A stretch of 64,000 nt of DNA from NCBI RefSeq assembly GCF_019795155.1, contig NZ_JAILYN010000019.1:21320-85319 (forward strand). The letters run 5' to 3'. This document shows, one piece after another, positions 1-10,595 of the stretch. The translations under genes and the position numbers were made by a program. Positions within the stretch are counted from its first letter, which is position 1, and every line of letters starts with the position of its first letter. The notes beneath the pieces are model-generated. The model made no database searches and was not told the DNA's origin. It saw nothing but the letters and a program-made list of their open reading frames with translations. Origin of the DNA: Marinobacterium arenosum (GTDB taxonomy: Bacteria; Pseudomonadota; Gammaproteobacteria; Pseudomonadales; Balneatricaceae).

Positions 1-361
1 GCGTGGCGATCTCCGTCGGCCGCCGGCCCAGCCGACGCTGTTCGGTGCGGAAGATATGGGTGGCGAAGTCCATGTCGCCCAGCTGCATCCAGGTCTCGGC
101 GCCGAGCCGCTCCAGGCAGTGCAGCGTGTTGCTGCTGTCGCCGCGCAGCCCCCAGCCGTGCTGGCGATCGATCAGGTCGGCCAGTGAATAGGTCAGGGTG
201 TCGATGTCGGGTGATACCCAGAGACCGTGAAACTCTTGGTCGTCGGCGACATTGCCGATGATCTGCAGGTTCCAGCGGTAGTGGCTGCTGGCCAGTCCCT
301 CGGCGGCCTTGGCGCCGCCGACACCACCGGCCAGCAGGGTGATCTTCGGGCAGCGGCTCAT
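1..361 (-). CDS. cofD: CofD, 2-phospho-L-lactate transferase (3' end outside window)
   Basis: CofD-family enzymes transfer a phospholactyl-type group from an activated guanylyl donor to FO, making F420-0. Translation of the minus strand from the ATG at 361 gives about 120 residues before the window ends. They contain the family's N-terminal nucleotide/FO-binding loop LAGGVGGAKAAEGL (residues 8-21) and the signature NVADDQEFHGLWVSPDIDT. The start overlaps the cofH stop as TGATG, so translation is probably coupled. No competing frame shows similarity to a known family. The donor (lactate, phosphoenolpyruvate or 3-phosphoglycerate type) cannot be told from this fragment. Later genes such as cofE may lie beyond the left edge. 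Confidence 0.9.
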   Translation of the reverse strand, partial: MSRCPKITLLAGGVGGAKAAEGLASSHYRWNLQIIGNVADDQEFHGLWVSPDIDTLTYSLADLIDRQHGWGLRGDSSNTLHCLERLGAETWMQLGDMDFATHIFRTEQRRLGRRPTEIAT

Positions 362-1647
362 CAGAATCCCTCCGCGACGGCGATCTGCCGTGCCGGCGGG
401 CAGAACGCCGCTTGCGACTCGGCCTGTGGATAAACCCGCTCGGTCTGGTAGAGGGTACGGCGCTGCACCGCCCGCAGGCCGGCGCGGTGGATATGCGCCA
501 CCATGTCTTCCGGCTGCACCTCCTGGCCGTGGCTGCCGCCGGCGGCCCGCGAGATGCTCTCGTTCATCAGCGTGCCGCCCAGGTCGTTGGCGCCGGCGCG
601 CAGCATCTGGGAGGCGACATCCGGCCCCATCTTGACCCAGGAGGCCTGGATGTTGTCGATCTGCCCCTGCAGCATCAACCGCGCCACGGCGTGCATCTTG
701 AAGTGCTCTTCGCGGGTTGGGCCGGGCCGCACCTGGTCCGGGTTGTCGTTGTACAGCGCAGTCTCGTAGTGGATGAAACCGAGCGGCACGAATTCGGTGA
801 AGCCGCCGGTCTGTTGCTGGATCTCGCGCAGCAGGGCCAGGTGTTCCGCCCAGTGGCGCGGCTGGTCGACATGGCCGTACATGATGGTGGCGGTGGTGCG
901 GATCCCCACCCGGTGTGCGGCCTTGACGATCTCGACCCAGGCTTCGGTGGTCAGCTTGTTCTTGGTCAGCTGCTTGCGCACCTCGACGTCGAGGATCTCG
1001 GCGGCGGTGCCGGGCATCGAGCCCAGGCCGTGCGCCTTCAGATCCCGCAGGAACGCATCCGGCGTCTGGCGCGCCTTCTTGGCGCCGTACCAGATCTCGA
1101 ACGGCGAGAAGGCGTGGATATGGATATCCGGCACCCGCTGTTTGATGGCGATCAGCAGGTTGCGGTAAAAGTCCTTGTCGATGTCCGGGTGCAGGCCGCC
1201 CTGCACGCAGACCTCGGTGGCGCCTCGCTGCCAGGCTTGTTCGGCGCGGTCGGCGATCTCCTCGAAGGAGAGGAACTCCGCTTCGCTGTGTTCGCGGCTC
1301 TTGGCGAAATTGCAGAACCGGCAGCCCATGTAGCAGACGTTGGTGAAGTTGATATTGCGGGTGATCACGAAGCTGGCGCTGTCGCCGACCCGGTTGTGGC
1401 GCACCTGGTCGGCGCAGGCCAGCAGGGCGCGGTATTCATCTCCGCCGGTTTCGAACAGCAGGCAGGCGTCGGCAGTGCTCAAGGTTTCGCCGTGCAGTGA
1501 CCGGCGCAGGATCCGGGCGATACCGGCGTCAATGCGGCTCAGCTGGGCGTCCAGTTCGGTCGGGACCTTTGTTGGAATAGCTGTCGGATTAGCTGTCGGA
1601 ACAGCTGTGGAGATAAACGGCGTTTCGATACGGGTGATGCTGTTCAT
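361..1647 (-). CDS. cofH: CofH, FO synthase subunit 2 (radical SAM)
   Basis: CofH joins the hydroxyphenyl part of tyrosine to 5-amino-6-ribitylaminouracil, the first half of FO synthesis. The 428-residue protein has the radical-SAM cluster motif CYMGCRFC at about residue 105, preceded by ITRNINFTNV, and typical CofH blocks (FSPFEIWYGAKK, GSMPGTAAEILD, IQASWVKMGPD, GANDLGGTLMNE). The start at 1647 has an AGGAG ribosome binding site 6 bases upstream. The first 30 residues are a low-complexity Thr/Pro/Ala stretch not expected in the family, so a later start is possible. It follows cofG by 12 bases and overlaps cofD by one base, so the three form one operon. CofG and CofH are separate here, unlike the fused FbiC of actinobacteria. 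Confidence 0.95.
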   Translation of the reverse strand: MNSITRIETPFISTAVPTANPTAIPTKVPTELDAQLSRIDAGIARILRRSLHGETLSTADACLLFETGGDEYRALLACADQVRHNRVGDSASFVITRNINFTNVCYMGCRFCNFAKSREHSEAEFLSFEEIADRAEQAWQRGATEVCVQGGLHPDIDKDFYRNLLIAIKQRVPDIHIHAFSPFEIWYGAKKARQTPDAFLRDLKAHGLGSMPGTAAEILDVEVRKQLTKNKLTTEAWVEIVKAAHRVGIRTTATIMYGHVDQPRHWAEHLALLREIQQQTGGFTEFVPLGFIHYETALYNDNPDQVRPGPTREEHFKMHAVARLMLQGQIDNIQASWVKMGPDVASQMLRAGANDLGGTLMNESISRAAGGSHGQEVQPEDMVAHIHRAGLRAVQRRTLYQTERVYPQAESQAAFCPPARQIAVAEGF

Positions 1648-1659
1648 GGTGAGCTCCTG

Positions 1660-2799
1660 TCACTGCCACTGATGGGCGGCCAGTCCGTCGCCGGCTGCCA
1701 GTGTGGGCAGCCGTGCGGCGATGCCGGCGGCCAGATAGCGATGGCCGCCCTGCGGTTGTTCGGATTGGTAACGCGGGTAGACCGTCAGCCGCTCCTGCAG
1801 CCGGTAGCCCAGTCCTTGGCAGGCGGCGCCGAGGCTGTCGATCTGCGGCCAGGCGCGCTCGGGATTGATATGGTCCAGCGTCAGCGGTGAGATGCCGCCC
1901 CAGTCGTTGATGCCGGCGGAGATATAGCTGCCGTAGCGCTGCGCCAGATTGGGCGGCGCCTGCAGGCTGATGGTCGGGTGCAGCAGCAGCCGGGCCACCG
2001 CCAGGGTGCGGCGCATATCGTCCAGATCGGGTTCGGGGTGGGCGGCCATCGCGGTACCGGCCTTGGCGCGGAAGTTCTGTACGATCACTTCCTGGATATG
2101 GCCGTATTGCAGATGCAGTTCGTTGATCGCCAGCAGGCTGTCGATCCGCTCCTGCCAGTTCTCGCCGATGCCGATCAGGATGCCGGTGGTGAACGGCACA
2201 TCCAGCTGGCCGGCCCGCTCCAGCGTGCGCAGCCGCTGCACCGGCACCTTGTCAGGGCAGCCATGGTGCGCCATCCCTTTGGCCAGCAGCCGTCGGCTGA
2301 CCGACTCCAGCATCATCCCCATACTGGCGGCGACCGGTTTTAGCAGCCGCAGTTCGTCGCGGCTCAGGGTGCCGGCATTGATATGGGGCAGCAGGCTGCT
2401 GTCGCGGAGGATCTGTTCACCGATCTGGCGCAGGTAGCCGGCCATGCTTTGGTGGCCCTGGGCTACCAGCAGGTCGCGGGCGCGCTGGTGGCGCTGTTCC
2501 GGCTTTTCGCCGAGGCTCAGTAGCGCTTCCTTGCAGCCCAGCTGTTCGCCGTCGTTGACGATCTCCATCACCTGGGCCGGGCTCAGCAGGTTGGCTTGCG
2601 GCGAGTCCGGCGACTGGACGAAGGTGCAGTAGCCGCAGCGGTCGCGACACATGTTGGTCAGCGGGATGAACACTTTGCGGGAGTAGGTAATACGCTCGCC
2701 CCAGTGCTGGTCCCGCAATCTGGCGGCGGTGTTGCACAGCTGGTGCAAGTCGGGCCCGGTGGCCCCGCCAAGCTGGATCGCTTCCTGTCGCTTTAACAT
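1660..2799 (-). CDS. cofG: CofG, FO synthase subunit 1 (radical SAM)
   Basis: CofG closes the deazaflavin ring to give FO (7,8-didemethyl-8-hydroxy-5-deazariboflavin) from the CofH product. The 379-residue protein carries the radical-SAM motif CRDRCGYC at about residue 51, within VFIPLTNMCRDRCGYCTF, and the CofG blocks EALLSLGEKPE, HINAGTLSRDEL and SAGINDWGGISPLTLDHINP. The start at 2799 is supported by GGGAGG nine bases upstream. It is the first gene of cofG-cofH-cofD. Two RutR-like palindromes lie 48-98 bases upstream of its start, so the operon is probably repressed by the TetR-family protein encoded at 3196-3828. Confidence 0.94.
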   Translation of the reverse strand: MLKRQEAIQLGGATGPDLHQLCNTAARLRDQHWGERITYSRKVFIPLTNMCRDRCGYCTFVQSPDSPQANLLSPAQVMEIVNDGEQLGCKEALLSLGEKPEQRHQRARDLLVAQGHQSMAGYLRQIGEQILRDSSLLPHINAGTLSRDELRLLKPVAASMGMMLESVSRRLLAKGMAHHGCPDKVPVQRLRTLERAGQLDVPFTTGILIGIGENWQERIDSLLAINELHLQYGHIQEVIVQNFRAKAGTAMAAHPEPDLDDMRRTLAVARLLLHPTISLQAPPNLAQRYGSYISAGINDWGGISPLTLDHINPERAWPQIDSLGAACQGLGYRLQERLTVYPRYQSEQPQGGHRYLAAGIAARLPTLAAGDGLAAHQWQ

Positions 2800-2846
2800 C
2801 CTGCAACCTCCCGTGGATCGCTGCTGCCGTTGCTGAAATCGAAAGT

Positions 2847-2862
2847 TTTACCGTTTGGTATA
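2847..2862. promoter_or_regulatory. RutR-like operator, cof promoter, proximal site
   Basis: The sequence TTTACCGTTTGGTATA matches the dyad TTTACCnnnnGGTAAA with one mismatch. It lies 48 bases before the cofG start and 35 bp, centre to centre, from the perfect site at 2882-2897. The E. coli RutR box is TTGACCAnnTGGTCAA, with the same 16-bp architecture. Binding by the neighbouring TetR protein is inferred. Confidence 0.7.
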
Positions 2863-2881
2863 AATTACGATTAGCACGAGT

Positions 2882-2897
2882 TTTACCGGATGGTAAA
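2882..2897. promoter_or_regulatory. RutR-like operator, cof promoter, distal site (perfect dyad)
   Basis: TTTACCGGATGGTAAA is a perfect inverted repeat (6-4-6). The same dyad recurs at 4038-4053 before the pyrimidine operon. The two promoters flank the TetR-family gene, which makes that protein the obvious candidate binder. Confidence 0.78.
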
Positions 2898-3139
2898 CAC
2901 TTTTTTCAATGCACGATGTTGGGGCGGTTGATGGTGCAGTTGCGTAATACAGCCATGCAGCTTGTCAGCGCGAAGCGGTTTTTCAAGCGCTCGGAAAGCG
3001 AGTGTTAAATTGATTAACTCTATGACGGATCAACGGTTTTCTATCAGTAATCCAGTGGTTCAATAATTGGAAATCAGGCTGGAAAAGCTGGCAGATGCTG
3101 TGCAAAAAAAGAGTGCAAAATAGGTGGGAAAACAGGCGT
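2898..3139. other. Intergenic region upstream of cofG, no gene seen
   Basis: This AT-richer stretch lies between the cof operators and the terminator of the TetR-family gene. I see no open frame with a convincing start and no RNA gene. It probably contains the cof promoter, but I could not place -35 and -10 boxes with confidence. Confidence 0.5.
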
Positions 3140-3174
3140 AAAAAAGGGCGAAAAAAATTTTTCGCCCTTTTTTT
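3140..3174 (-). terminator. Bidirectional rho-independent terminator
   Basis: The A-tract, GGGCG, an A/T core, CGCCC and a T-tract form a strong symmetrical hairpin. It follows the stop of the TetR-family gene (3196) on the minus strand. Its A/T symmetry means it could stop transcription from either side. Confidence 0.85.
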
Positions 3175-3195
3175 GTGCAGGGTGGCGCAGGGCCG

Positions 3196-3828
3196 TTACT
3201 TGGCGCCGATGCCGTTCAACACCATGCGGGTCAGCAGGCTGGCCGCTTTGTCGAAGTCCTCCTGCTCCAGCTTGGTTTTGCCCAGTAGCAGCTGGATCTG
3301 GCTGGCGAAGTCGGCGTAGGTCTGGGTGGAGGCCCAGATGCAGAAGAACAGGTGCTCCGGCTCGATCGGGTCGATCTTGCCGTCGGCGATCCACTGGCGG
3401 ACCCTGGCGCTGTCGCGCTCGAACAGCGGCTTCAAATGGCTGAGCAGGTAATTCTTCAGCACCGGCGCGCCGTTGATGACCTCATGGGCGAACACCCGCG
3501 AGGCATCGGGATAATCCCGTGAAAGCTCCAGTTTGCCGCGGATGTAGGCGGTAATCAGCTCGGCCGGCTCGGCCTGCGGGTCCTCGATAAAGGCCATCTT
3601 CTCCATCCACAGGTCGAGGATATCCTGCAGCACCCGGTGATAGAGGGTTTCCTTGGAGGGGAAGTAGTAGATCAGGTTTTGCTTGGACAGGCCGGCGGCC
3701 TCGGCTACCGCATCCATCGAGCTGCCGCTGAATCCCTTGCCGGCAAACACCTTCTCGGCGGCCCTCAGAATGCGGGCTTCCTGGCGCAGTCGGGCGGGGG
3801 AGGGCTTGCGGGAGGTCTTCTCTGTCAT
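3196..3828 (-). CDS. TetR/AcrR-family regulator, RutR-like
   Basis: This is a 210-residue one-component repressor. The N-terminal helix-turn-helix (about residues 17-63) includes AAEKVFAGKGFSGSSMDAVA and GLSKQNLIYYFPSKETLY. The C-terminal ligand domain resembles the YcdC/RutR group (VFAHEVINGAPVLKNYL, FFCIWASTQTYADFA). RutR of E. coli senses uracil and thymine and controls pyrimidine degradation. The gene sits between the cof operon and the divergent pyrimidine operon, and both carry RutR-like palindromes, so it probably controls both and itself. Ligand identity is inferred from context. A terminator lies directly downstream. Confidence 0.85.
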   Translation of the reverse strand: MTEKTSRKPSPARLRQEARILRAAEKVFAGKGFSGSSMDAVAEAAGLSKQNLIYYFPSKETLYHRVLQDILDLWMEKMAFIEDPQAEPAELITAYIRGKLELSRDYPDASRVFAHEVINGAPVLKNYLLSHLKPLFERDSARVRQWIADGKIDPIEPEHLFFCIWASTQTYADFASQIQLLLGKTKLEQEDFDKAASLLTRMVLNGIGAK

Positions 3829-3997
3829 CTGCTGTCTCGCTGTGGTGAACGGGCATCAGCCTGCTGAGGGCCCGGGCGGGCGCACTCTAACACAGCCGCC
3901 ATGGTACCGCATCTGTACCGGGCAAGGGGCGCAGCGGTAGCGCGATCTGGCAATTGTCAGCGCTGTTTCGGCGATGACAAAACTGTGAAATTTGTGT

Positions 3998-4013
3998 TTG
4001 ACTTTTTGGTAAA
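3998..4013. promoter_or_regulatory. RutR-like operator, degenerate copy
   Basis: TTGACTTTTTGGTAAA has a perfect right half-site (GGTAAA) and a left half matching at four of six positions. It is 40 bp, centre to centre, from the perfect site at 4038-4053, which mirrors the paired arrangement before cofG. Confidence 0.5.
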
Positions 4014-4037
4014 ACACGTAATAACTTGAGTTTAGTT

Positions 4038-4053
4038 TTTACCATACGGTAAA
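4038..4053. promoter_or_regulatory. RutR-like operator, pyrimidine operon (perfect dyad)
   Basis: TTTACCATACGGTAAA is a perfect 6-4-6 inverted repeat between the divergent tetR and hydrolase genes. It shares both half-sites with 2882-2897 upstream of cofG. It resembles the E. coli RutR box with G/T and C/A changes at symmetrical positions. Confidence 0.78.
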
Positions 4054-4309
4054 CGAAATTTGCGGTGAAAAATGGCTGCCAACAATGTTTTCCAGCAGTC
4101 TCTAGGGTTTGGCGAAGATCTACTTCGGAAAATCCGACAGGCTGCTAACCGCATTTAATAATAAAAACAGGGTTTGACGCCTGATGCCTACTATTGCGGC
4201 TTGCCAGAGCCGGTGGGCGTTGCCGTTAAGACTGTTTAATAGAACTCTGATCCTGTGATTCATTGCCTGAAACATCGATTCATCAATTGACGAAGTGTGA
4301 GGAAACGTC

Positions 4310-5551
4310 ATGGATAATCTCAGAGTGAACGGCGAACGCTTGTGGCAGAGCCTGATGGAGATGGCTCAGATCGGCGCGACGGAGAAGGGCGGCTGCAACC
4401 GATTGGCGCTGACCGACCTGGATCGCCAAGCGCGTGACCTGTTCGTCAGCTGGTGCCAGCAGGCCGGCTGCACCATCAGCGTCGACAAGATCGGCAATAT
4501 TTTCGCCCGCCGACCGGGCCGCAACGACGATCTGCCGGCGGTCGGCACCGGCAGCCACCTGGATACCCAGCCGACCGGCGGCAAGTTCGACGGCGTGTTC
4601 GGCGTACTGGCCGGGGTCGAAGTGCTGCGCACGCTGCATGAGAACAACATCGAGACCGAAGCCCCGCTGGAGTTCTCGGTCTGGACCAACGAGGAGGGCT
4701 CCCGCTTCCAGCCGGCGATGCAGGGCTCCGGGGTCTATGTCGGCCGCTTCGACCTGGAGACCGAATGGAACAAGACCGACGTCAACGGCATCCGGCTGAA
4801 GGACGAGCTGGAACGGATCGGTTATCTCGGCGACGAGGAGCCCGGCAGCCGCAATGTCGGCGCCTTCTTCGAGGCCCATATCGAGCAGGGGCCGATCCTC
4901 GAGGATGAGGACAAGACCATCGGTGTAGTCCGGCTCGGCCAGGGGATCCGCTGGTACAACATCAAGGTACGCGGCCGCGAGTCCCACTCCGGCACCACGC
5001 CGATGCACCTGCGAAAAGACAGTATGGTGGCCAGCGCCGCGGTGGTCAGCGAGATTGAGAATATCGCCCATCGCCACCCGAACGGTCTCGGCACCGTTGG
5101 CTTCATGCAGGTTTATCCCAACTCCCGTAACACCATTCCTGGCGAGATCACCTTCAGTGCCGATCTGCGCAACCCCGATCCGCAGGTACTGCAGACCATG
5201 CATGACCAGCTGGTCGCCTTCTGCGATCAGCTCGCCGGCCAGCGCGGCCTGGAGATCGAGGTCGACCACTTCTGGTATTTCGCACCGGTCGAGTTCAACG
5301 CCTCGGACGATGTGAAGGCTGCCGCCGAAGCGCTGGGTTACTCCCATATGGATATCTACGCCGGCGCCGGCCACGACGCCTGCTACATGGCGGACCTGGT
5401 GCCGACCGGCATGGTCTTCACCCCCTGTGAGAACGGCATCAGCCATAACGAGGTGGAGAACACCAGGCCGGAACAGTGCGAAGCGGGCGCCAACGTGCTG
5501 CTGCACGCGATGCTGGGCGCCAGTGCCCGGATCGCAAACGATCGCCAATAA
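4310..5551 (+). CDS. Zn-dependent hydantoinase/carbamoylase-family amidohydrolase (N-carbamoyl-beta-alanine amidase type)
   Basis: Enzymes of this M20-related family remove the carbamoyl group from N-carbamoyl-beta-alanine or N-carbamoyl amino acids, releasing ammonia and CO2. It would be the last step of reductive uracil/thymine breakdown. The 413-residue protein shows the metal-site motifs GSHLDTQPTGGKFDG (His about 83, Asp about 94), TNEEGSRF, FEAHIEQGP and GAGHDACYMA, and the dimerisation-domain block RESHSGTTPMHLR. The start at 4310 has GAGGAAAC upstream. It heads an operon with a nucleobase permease and dihydropyrimidinase. Beta-ureidopropionase activity is inferred from that context. 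Allantoate or L-carbamoylase activity is the alternative. Confidence 0.88.
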   Translation: MDNLRVNGERLWQSLMEMAQIGATEKGGCNRLALTDLDRQARDLFVSWCQQAGCTISVDKIGNIFARRPGRNDDLPAVGTGSHLDTQPTGGKFDGVFGVLAGVEVLRTLHENNIETEAPLEFSVWTNEEGSRFQPAMQGSGVYVGRFDLETEWNKTDVNGIRLKDELERIGYLGDEEPGSRNVGAFFEAHIEQGPILEDEDKTIGVVRLGQGIRWYNIKVRGRESHSGTTPMHLRKDSMVASAAVVSEIENIAHRHPNGLGTVGFMQVYPNSRNTIPGEITFSADLRNPDPQVLQTMHDQLVAFCDQLAGQRGLEIEVDHFWYFAPVEFNASDDVKAAAEALGYSHMDIYAGAGHDACYMADLVPTGMVFTPCENGISHNEVENTRPEQCEAGANVLLHAMLGASARIANDRQ

Positions 5552-5568
5552 CTGAGTACCAACTGCTT

Positions 5569-5595
5569 GCGCCTGGCACGAAAAATGCCGGGCGC
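5569..5595 (+). repeat. Intercistronic stem-loop in pyrimidine operon
   Basis: GCGCCTGGCA pairs with TGCCGGGCGC (one G-U) around a 7-base A-rich loop. It lies in the 87-base gap between hydrolase and permease. There is no T-tract, so it is more likely an mRNA-stability element than a terminator. Confidence 0.55.
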
Positions 5596-5638
5596 TACCT
5601 CCATTGCAAAAACAAGAATAACTGTTGCGAGGCTACCA

Positions 5639-8624
<2,986 letters not shown>

Positions 8625-8637
8625 CCGCCGCCAACGA

Positions 8638-8668
8638 CCGGCCCGGCAAACCGCCGGGCCGGTTTTTT
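8638..8668 (+). terminator. Rho-independent terminator of pyrimidine operon
   Basis: CCGGCCCGGC and GCCGGGCCGG form a 10-bp stem around a short loop, followed by six T. It starts 13 bases after the dihydropyrimidinase stop. Confidence 0.92.
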
Positions 8669-8900
8669 AGTATCTGAATATCTATTGGCATTGCCACACT
8701 GTCTTCAATCGCTGGCAGATACAGAACAACCGAACCGCGGTGATACCGCCGCCAAGGCACTATCCGGAAGCCCGCTCGCCCGGTGCACCTGAAACTGAGC
8801 CCGGCGCGAGCGGCAATCTTCAGCTCGCCCGATCACCCGGCAGCCGCTCGGTCAACTTGTCTGCCAGCCCGCGGCGCGGGCTGGCGTCAGGGGAGGGGGG

Positions 8901-10433
8901 TTATTTACGCGGTCGTTGCCAGCGCAGGTGGTAGAGGTCGTGGCGGCGATCCTTGAGGTTGGTCACCGAGCCTTCGTTGCGGATCACTTTGAGGCGGTCC
9001 AGGTCGAGGTCGGAGAACAGGATCATCTCGGTGTTCGGGGTCGCTTCCGACAGCACCGCGTCATGCGGGAAGGAGAAATCCGACGGCGAGAACACCGCCG
9101 ACTGGGCGTACTGTACGTCCAGGCTCTCCACCGACGGCAGGTTGCCGACCGAGCCGCAGATCACCACGTAGCATTCGTTCTCGATCGCCCGCGCCTGGCC
9201 GCAGTGGCGTACCCGCAGGAAGCCGTTCTTGGTGTCGGTCCAGAACGGTACGAACAGGATCTCCATCCCGTCGGCGGCCATCAGTCGGGCCAGCTCCGGA
9301 AACTCGACGTCGTAGCAGATCAGGATACCGATGCGGCCGGCGTCGGTGTCGAACACCTGGATATGGTCACCCCCTTCGATCACCCAGTCGCGCTTTTCGT
9401 GCGGCGTGATATGGATCTTCAGTTGCTGGTCCAGGGTGCCGTCGCGACGGCACAGGTAGGTGACGTTGTAGAGCCGCTCGCCCTCCAGCAGCGGCATCGA
9501 ACCGGTGATAATGTTGATGTTGTACTCCACCGCCATGCGCAGCATCTCGTCGCGGAACCGGTCGGTGTACTGCGCCAGGAAACGGATCGCCTGCATCTGC
9601 TGCTTGGAATCGGTCAGCCCCATCAGCGGGGCATTGAAGAATTCGGGGAACAGTACGAAATCGCTCTTGTAGTCCGATACCGCGTCGACGAAGTACTCCA
9701 CCTGCTGCAGTACCTCCTCGACACTGTGGAACGGTCGCATCTGCCACTGCACCACCCCCACCCGTACCTGGCTTTTCGGTTGCTGCAGCGGCGAGGTGTC
9801 GGGCTGGTAGAAGATATTGTTCCACTCCAGCAGGGTTGCGTAGCCCTGGGACTTTTCATCCTCCGGCATGTACTGGCGCAGTACCCGCTTGACCTGGAAA
9901 TCGTTGGCCAGCTGGAACGACAGGATCGGGTCGTGGATTTCGCGCCGGCCGACCCGCTGGATATACTCCTGCGGCCCCATCTCGTCGGCATGCTGGTGGT
10001 AGTTCAGGATCCGACCGCCGGCCAGGATACCGCGCAGGTTGAGCTGGCGGCACAACTCCTTGCGCGCCTCGTACAACCGCCGGCCCAGCCGGTAGCCGCG
10101 ATAATCGGGGTGGATCAGCACGTCCAGACCGTACAGCGCGTCGCCCTTCGGATTGTTGAGCACCTGCATCCGCTTGCCGATCAGGTCGTCGTAAGTGTGC
10201 GGGTTGCTGAACCGCTGGTAATCCACCAGTACGGTCAGCGCCATGCCGACGATTTCGTCGCCGTCCTCGATACAGATCTGACCGTCGCTGAACTCCGCCG
10301 CCAGCTTGGCGATGGTCGCTTCCGGCCAGGCGCCGCCGATATCGTCGTAGACCCGGTCCATCAGCCGCTTGATCGCCGGGTAGTCTTGTTCGGTCAGGTT
10401 TCTGAGGTTCAGATGCAGTTCTTCCGCCGCCAT
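8901..10433 (-). CDS. GNAT acetyltransferase-like / carbon-nitrogen hydrolase (nitrilase superfamily) fusion
   Basis: This is a two-domain cytosolic protein of about 510 residues. The N-terminal 200 residues look like a GNAT domain (GLDVLIHPDYRGYRLGRRLY gives the acyl-CoA-binding Arg/Gly loop). The C-terminal part is a nitrilase-superfamily amidase with the catalytic triad Glu264 (LFPEFF), Lys339 (LKIHI) and Cys373 (ICYDVEFPE). Such fusions are known in many bacteria, but their substrate is unclear to me. I prefer the ATG at 10433 (GGAGAAC upstream) over the one at 10445. The divergent 78-residue gene at 10596 shares its promoter region. It may process an amide or omega-amide metabolite, but this is not established. 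Confidence 0.88.
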   Translation of the reverse strand: MAAEELHLNLRNLTEQDYPAIKRLMDRVYDDIGGAWPEATIAKLAAEFSDGQICIEDGDEIVGMALTVLVDYQRFSNPHTYDDLIGKRMQVLNNPKGDALYGLDVLIHPDYRGYRLGRRLYEARKELCRQLNLRGILAGGRILNYHQHADEMGPQEYIQRVGRREIHDPILSFQLANDFQVKRVLRQYMPEDEKSQGYATLLEWNNIFYQPDTSPLQQPKSQVRVGVVQWQMRPFHSVEEVLQQVEYFVDAVSDYKSDFVLFPEFFNAPLMGLTDSKQQMQAIRFLAQYTDRFRDEMLRMAVEYNINIITGSMPLLEGERLYNVTYLCRRDGTLDQQLKIHITPHEKRDWVIEGGDHIQVFDTDAGRIGILICYDVEFPELARLMAADGMEILFVPFWTDTKNGFLRVRHCGQARAIENECYVVICGSVGNLPSVESLDVQYAQSAVFSPSDFSFPHDAVLSEATPNTEMILFSDLDLDRLKVIRNEGSVTNLKDRRHDLYHLRWQRPRK

Positions 10434-10469
10434 GATGTTCTCCATGTCCGCTACAGATCCTTAAAGCAT

Positions 10470-10495
10470 AGCCGGCCAGATCGGGAGGGCCGGCT
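10470..10495 (-). repeat. GC-rich stem-loop in 5' leader of GNAT-nitrilase gene
   Basis: AGCCGGCC and GGCCGGCT form an 8-bp stem with a 10-base loop. It lies about 40 bases upstream of the start codon on the minus strand. It may affect mRNA stability or translation. No T-tract follows. Confidence 0.4.
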
Positions 10496-10529
10496 GTTGG
10501 TGTTGTGTATAAAAATTGCGCGCCATCAA

Positions 10530-10544
10530 TTGTGCGCTGCACAA
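10530..10544. promoter_or_regulatory. Perfect inverted repeat, candidate operator
   Basis: TTGTGCGCTGCACAA is a perfect 6-3-6 dyad. It is placed between the divergent GNAT-nitrilase gene and the 78-residue gene at 10596, about 50 bases from the latter. No regulator gene is adjacent, so the binding protein is unknown. Confidence 0.5.
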
Positions 10545-10595
10545 GTCGGCATTAAACTATCGTCGAATTTTTTACCTTGTTCAGAGGGATATGTC

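Larger units (their letters stand above)
3829..4309. other. Divergent promoter region, tetR / pyrimidine operon
   Basis: These 481 bases hold two RutR-like sites (3998-4013 and 4038-4053) and an untranslated leader of about 250 bases before the hydrolase gene. A short minus-strand frame at 4120-4311 has no recognisable product and I do not call it. The long leader could hold further control elements, but I could not define one. Confidence 0.55.

Noticed and set aside
4120..4311. 63-codon minus-strand frame in the tetR/hydrolase gap
   Set aside because: It has no ribosome binding site and no recognisable motif, and overlaps the hydrolase leader and start.
8864..8884. CCAGCCCGC/GCGGGCTGG hairpin downstream of the GNAT-nitrilase gene
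   Set aside because: The stem is strong but no T-run follows on the minus strand, so I do not call a terminator.
8916..10595. Long plus-strand frame antisense to the GNAT-nitrilase gene
   Set aside because: Only its last 79 codons (10596-10832) have a ribosome binding site and a plausible protein. The rest is antisense shadow.
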